The position numbers were made by a program, and so were the translations under genes. Shown one piece after another: positions 62,646 through 64,000 of a DNA stretch of 64,000 nt. The stretch is taken from contig JAJZQY010000001.1 in assembly GCA_021806605.1 (NCBI GenBank), positions 142,937 to 206,936 of the forward strand, given 5' to 3'. The DNA is from Pseudomonadota bacterium (GTDB lineage Bacteria; Pseudomonadota; Gammaproteobacteria; Burkholderiales; JABEVD01). How positions within the stretch are numbered: the stretch's first letter is position 1; each line of letters starts with the position of its first letter. The notes beneath the pieces were generated by a model. The model searched no databases, was not told the DNA's origin, and was given only the letters and a program-made list of their open reading frames with translations.

Positions 62646-63098
62646 ATGCTGAACGAGGGGGCCTACGAAAATGTTCGCGGGGAAATGACCCGCTGCGACT
62701 GCCCATTCGAAAAGGCCATCCTCAGCACATGCTGCGCATGCTCCCTCGCGCGCAAACACCATGTGGCAGAGCGCGAAGCGGTGTCGTGCAGCGCGGCACC
62801 AGCTCGTGAGACTTGCCGCATACTGCACGATCTGCTGCGAGAAAAGGCGCTTTTCGCGCTGAAACTGCCTCACCTTCAGGAAAAGCTCCCGCATGCCAAG
62901 GAAATGAAAATTCAGTGCGGCGGCCTCATGGGCATGGCACTGATGGTTGGTCGGCCAGCCACTGAACGCCCTTTCGTGCGGGACGTGCACGCTCTGGTGG
63001 AACAGGCGCTTGCAAATTCGGGGGCTATCGAGACCCTGCCCTATTCCGAAATTGTCAAATCGATCGCCGCCTTCGAGGGACGGCACAGGCATCAATGA
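62646..63098 (+). CDS. Cys-rich conserved protein of unknown function
   Basis: The 150-residue protein has seven Cys in its first 60 residues (17, 19, 29, 30, 32, 48, 57) in the pattern CDCPFEKAILSTCCACSLAR, followed by KHHVAEREAVSCS and a helical C-terminus. The Cys/His arrangement suggests a bound metal or iron-sulfur cluster, though no known family is recognised. It follows the 73-aa gene by two bases. Its last 7 bases overlap the convergent lipoprotein gene. The opposite-strand open frame here looks like a shadow. Confidence 0.7.
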   Translation: MLNEGAYENVRGEMTRCDCPFEKAILSTCCACSLARKHHVAEREAVSCSAAPARETCRILHDLLREKALFALKLPHLQEKLPHAKEMKIQCGGLMGMALMVGRPATERPFVRDVHALVEQALANSGAIETLPYSEIVKSIAAFEGRHRHQ

Positions 63099-63670
63099 CG
63101 CGGCGATGCGGACGCGAAGAGCGAAGCGCAATAATCCGACAGCTCTTGCATCAGCGCTGAAACGGCCCGGTTGGCGGCGACCACCCCGCCGTAGGGATTA
63201 TTCTCGGAACAAGCCTCGAATATTTCGAACTCCCGTGTTGCCGTCATCTTTCCGTCCCGGTGAATCCTTGCACGCAGCACGAAATGTATCCTGCTCGAAT
63301 TTGCGTAAAATTCCTGCCTCAACAGGACGATCTCGGTATCGAGTCGCATGTCCCCGGGAGATGGCGCCTTCACCACATTTTGAAACCGCCTAGATAAGGC
63401 CTCGATCAGGATCGGATACAGCATCTTCGCGGGCGAATCGACCCACTGATTCCTTGAAAAGTAGTTGATCTGATGCGGCCTCGTCACATACGCCATCCTG
63501 GGGGTATCGTATCCCGGCAAAACGGATGGGCTGTCAATCACAAGCGTCACCGGCAGCATATCACGGGGCGGCTTGCTTGCAACCGGAACATCCAGGGTAA
63601 AAAGATCGACCCTGGTCTGGGAAGCACAGGAAGCCAGCAGGAGCACCAGAATAAAAAGTTTTGCAGCCAT
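63092..63670 (-). CDS. ABC-type transport auxiliary lipoprotein (PqiC/Mla type)
   Basis: The start at 63670 gives MAAKLFILVLLLASCASQ with the lipobox Cys15; the longer frame upstream lies inside the preceding gene. The 192-residue protein matches the ABC_trans_aux family: VTLVIDSPSVLPGYDTPRMA, NQWVDSPAKMLYPILIEALS and DTEIVLLRQEFYANSSRIHF. Such lipoproteins partner MCE proteins in moving phospholipids between membranes. The gene begins one base after the stop of the MCE gene. Confidence 0.88.
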   Translation of the reverse strand: MAAKLFILVLLLASCASQTRVDLFTLDVPVASKPPRDMLPVTLVIDSPSVLPGYDTPRMAYVTRPHQINYFSRNQWVDSPAKMLYPILIEALSRRFQNVVKAPSPGDMRLDTEIVLLRQEFYANSSRIHFVLRARIHRDGKMTATREFEIFEACSENNPYGGVVAANRAVSALMQELSDYCASLFASASPRH

Positions 63671-63671
63671 G

Positions 63672-64000
63672 TCATTCTCCTGGGCCTGGGCGGCCTGCCG
63701 GCCTGCCGTAAACGAGTATTGCGGGATTTCTTTCAATTTCGGCGCTCACCCGCTTGAGCGATGCGGAAAGATCGTTCAATTGCAGCATCAACGAACGGAA
63801 TTCCGGAATGGTATCATCGACATGTGCCATCGTGTTACGTGCGGCAGCACTCGATTGCGAAGCCTCTTTCGCCATTTTCTCGAATTCGTCTGCGGTTCTT
63901 CCGAGGCGTTGAATCAGTTGCGGCAATGACTGGCTGGCTTTTTCGCCGTTCGCCAGCATTTTCGAAGCGTCGGTCACGCCCGAATCGATCTCGTTCGAGC
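63672..64000 (-). CDS. MCE/MlaD-family lipid transport protein (partial, N-terminus beyond right edge)
   Basis: Only the C-terminal 108 residues are visible, and the frame stays open to the right edge. The segment is a long helix (SQSLPQLIQRLGRTADEFEK, MAKEASQSSAAARNTMAHVD, LMLQLNDLSASLKRVSAEIE) ending NPAILVYGRPAGRPGPGE. The phrase IERNPAILVYGR is characteristic of the C-terminus of MlaD/PqiB-type MCE proteins. The MCE domain itself should lie outside the window, followed by permease and ATPase genes. Confidence 0.85.
   Translation of the reverse strand, partial: SNEIDSGVTDASKMLANGEKASQSLPQLIQRLGRTADEFEKMAKEASQSSAAARNTMAHVDDTIPEFRSLMLQLNDLSASLKRVSAEIERNPAILVYGRPAGRPGPGE

Noticed and set aside
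62511-63131. A 206-codon minus-strand frame opposite the two small genes.
   Set aside because: The plus-strand frames have ribosome-binding sites, a tight two-base spacing and a Cys pattern; the minus frame overlaps the convergent lipoprotein gene and has no motif.
1-64000. CRISPR arrays, prophage modules or complete insertion sequences.
   Set aside because: No regularly spaced repeats, phage structural genes or transposase genes were recognised; the only mobile-looking item is the MITE-like element at 12386-12665.

Overview
The window reads like a chromosomal segment of a betaproteobacterium, most likely a Nitrosomonadales/Gallionellales-type organism. The basis is the core gene order tig-clpP-clpX-lon-hupB-tRNA-Val-tRNA-Asp ... 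ppiD-fabI, an EpsL-like barrel and Wza-type protein in an exopolysaccharide locus, and Bcp/Mla-type envelope genes. No species can be fixed from the sequence alone. Coding density is very high and most genes lie on the minus strand in overlapping operons.

Region 1-2.4 kb (minus): the start of an exopolysaccharide export operon. A strong promoter drives a secreted Ala-rich protein with a Gly tail, an EpsL-like outer-membrane barrel and a Wza-type export protein that is cut by the left edge. Region 2.4-11.5 kb (minus): one continuous operon with a peptide-type ABC importer (binding lipoprotein, two permeases, double ATPase) followed by LapG and LapD, the protease and inactive GGDEF/EAL receptor that control release of a surface adhesin in response to c-di-GMP. 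At 11.6-14.6 kb lie fabI and ppiD, convergent, separated by a 280 bp MITE-like element with perfect 18 bp inverted ends flanked by TA.

Region 14.7-37.1 kb (minus): a 22 kb surface-polysaccharide cluster. It has a WcaJ-type initiating transferase, eight glycosyltransferases, seven predicted methyltransferases, a sulfotransferase, a YdjC/ChbG-type deacetylase, an NAD-dependent epimerase, a Wzy-like polymerase and a PglK/MsbA-like ABC exporter. It should make a methylated, possibly sulfated polymer. At its upstream end is a scar: the first ~46 codons of manC fused in frame to the last ~35 codons of a GDP-fucose synthase gene. In E. coli ppiD directly follows hupB, so the cluster appears to sit inside this conserved junction, next to tRNA-Asp.

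Region 37.2-47.2 kb: tRNA-Asp and tRNA-Val, hupB, lon (with a clear heat-shock sigma-32 promoter), clpX, clpP and tig on minus; tRNA-Leu, a small PAS protein and glycogen phosphorylase on plus. Region 47.4-57.7 kb: an ACP/AMP-ligase/acyltransferase fusion protein, cysM and a carboxylesterase (minus); a Tat-exported transglutaminase-fold protein whose catalytic Cys is Ser (plus); comEC and a P-type cation ATPase (minus). Region 57.8-62.4 kb: a MarR regulator with an outer-membrane channel, EmrA and EmrB forming a tripartite drug efflux operon. The right end holds two small conserved proteins, one Cys-rich, and a convergent Mla-type lipid transport operon (auxiliary lipoprotein, MCE protein cut by the edge).

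No CRISPR array, prophage or complete insertion sequence was seen. The most unusual items are the polysaccharide island with its chimeric scar gene, the MITE-like element that supplies the fabI stop codon context, the ACP-ligase-acyltransferase fusion, the Ser-substituted transglutaminase, and the Ala/Gly-rich secreted protein that opens the export operon.
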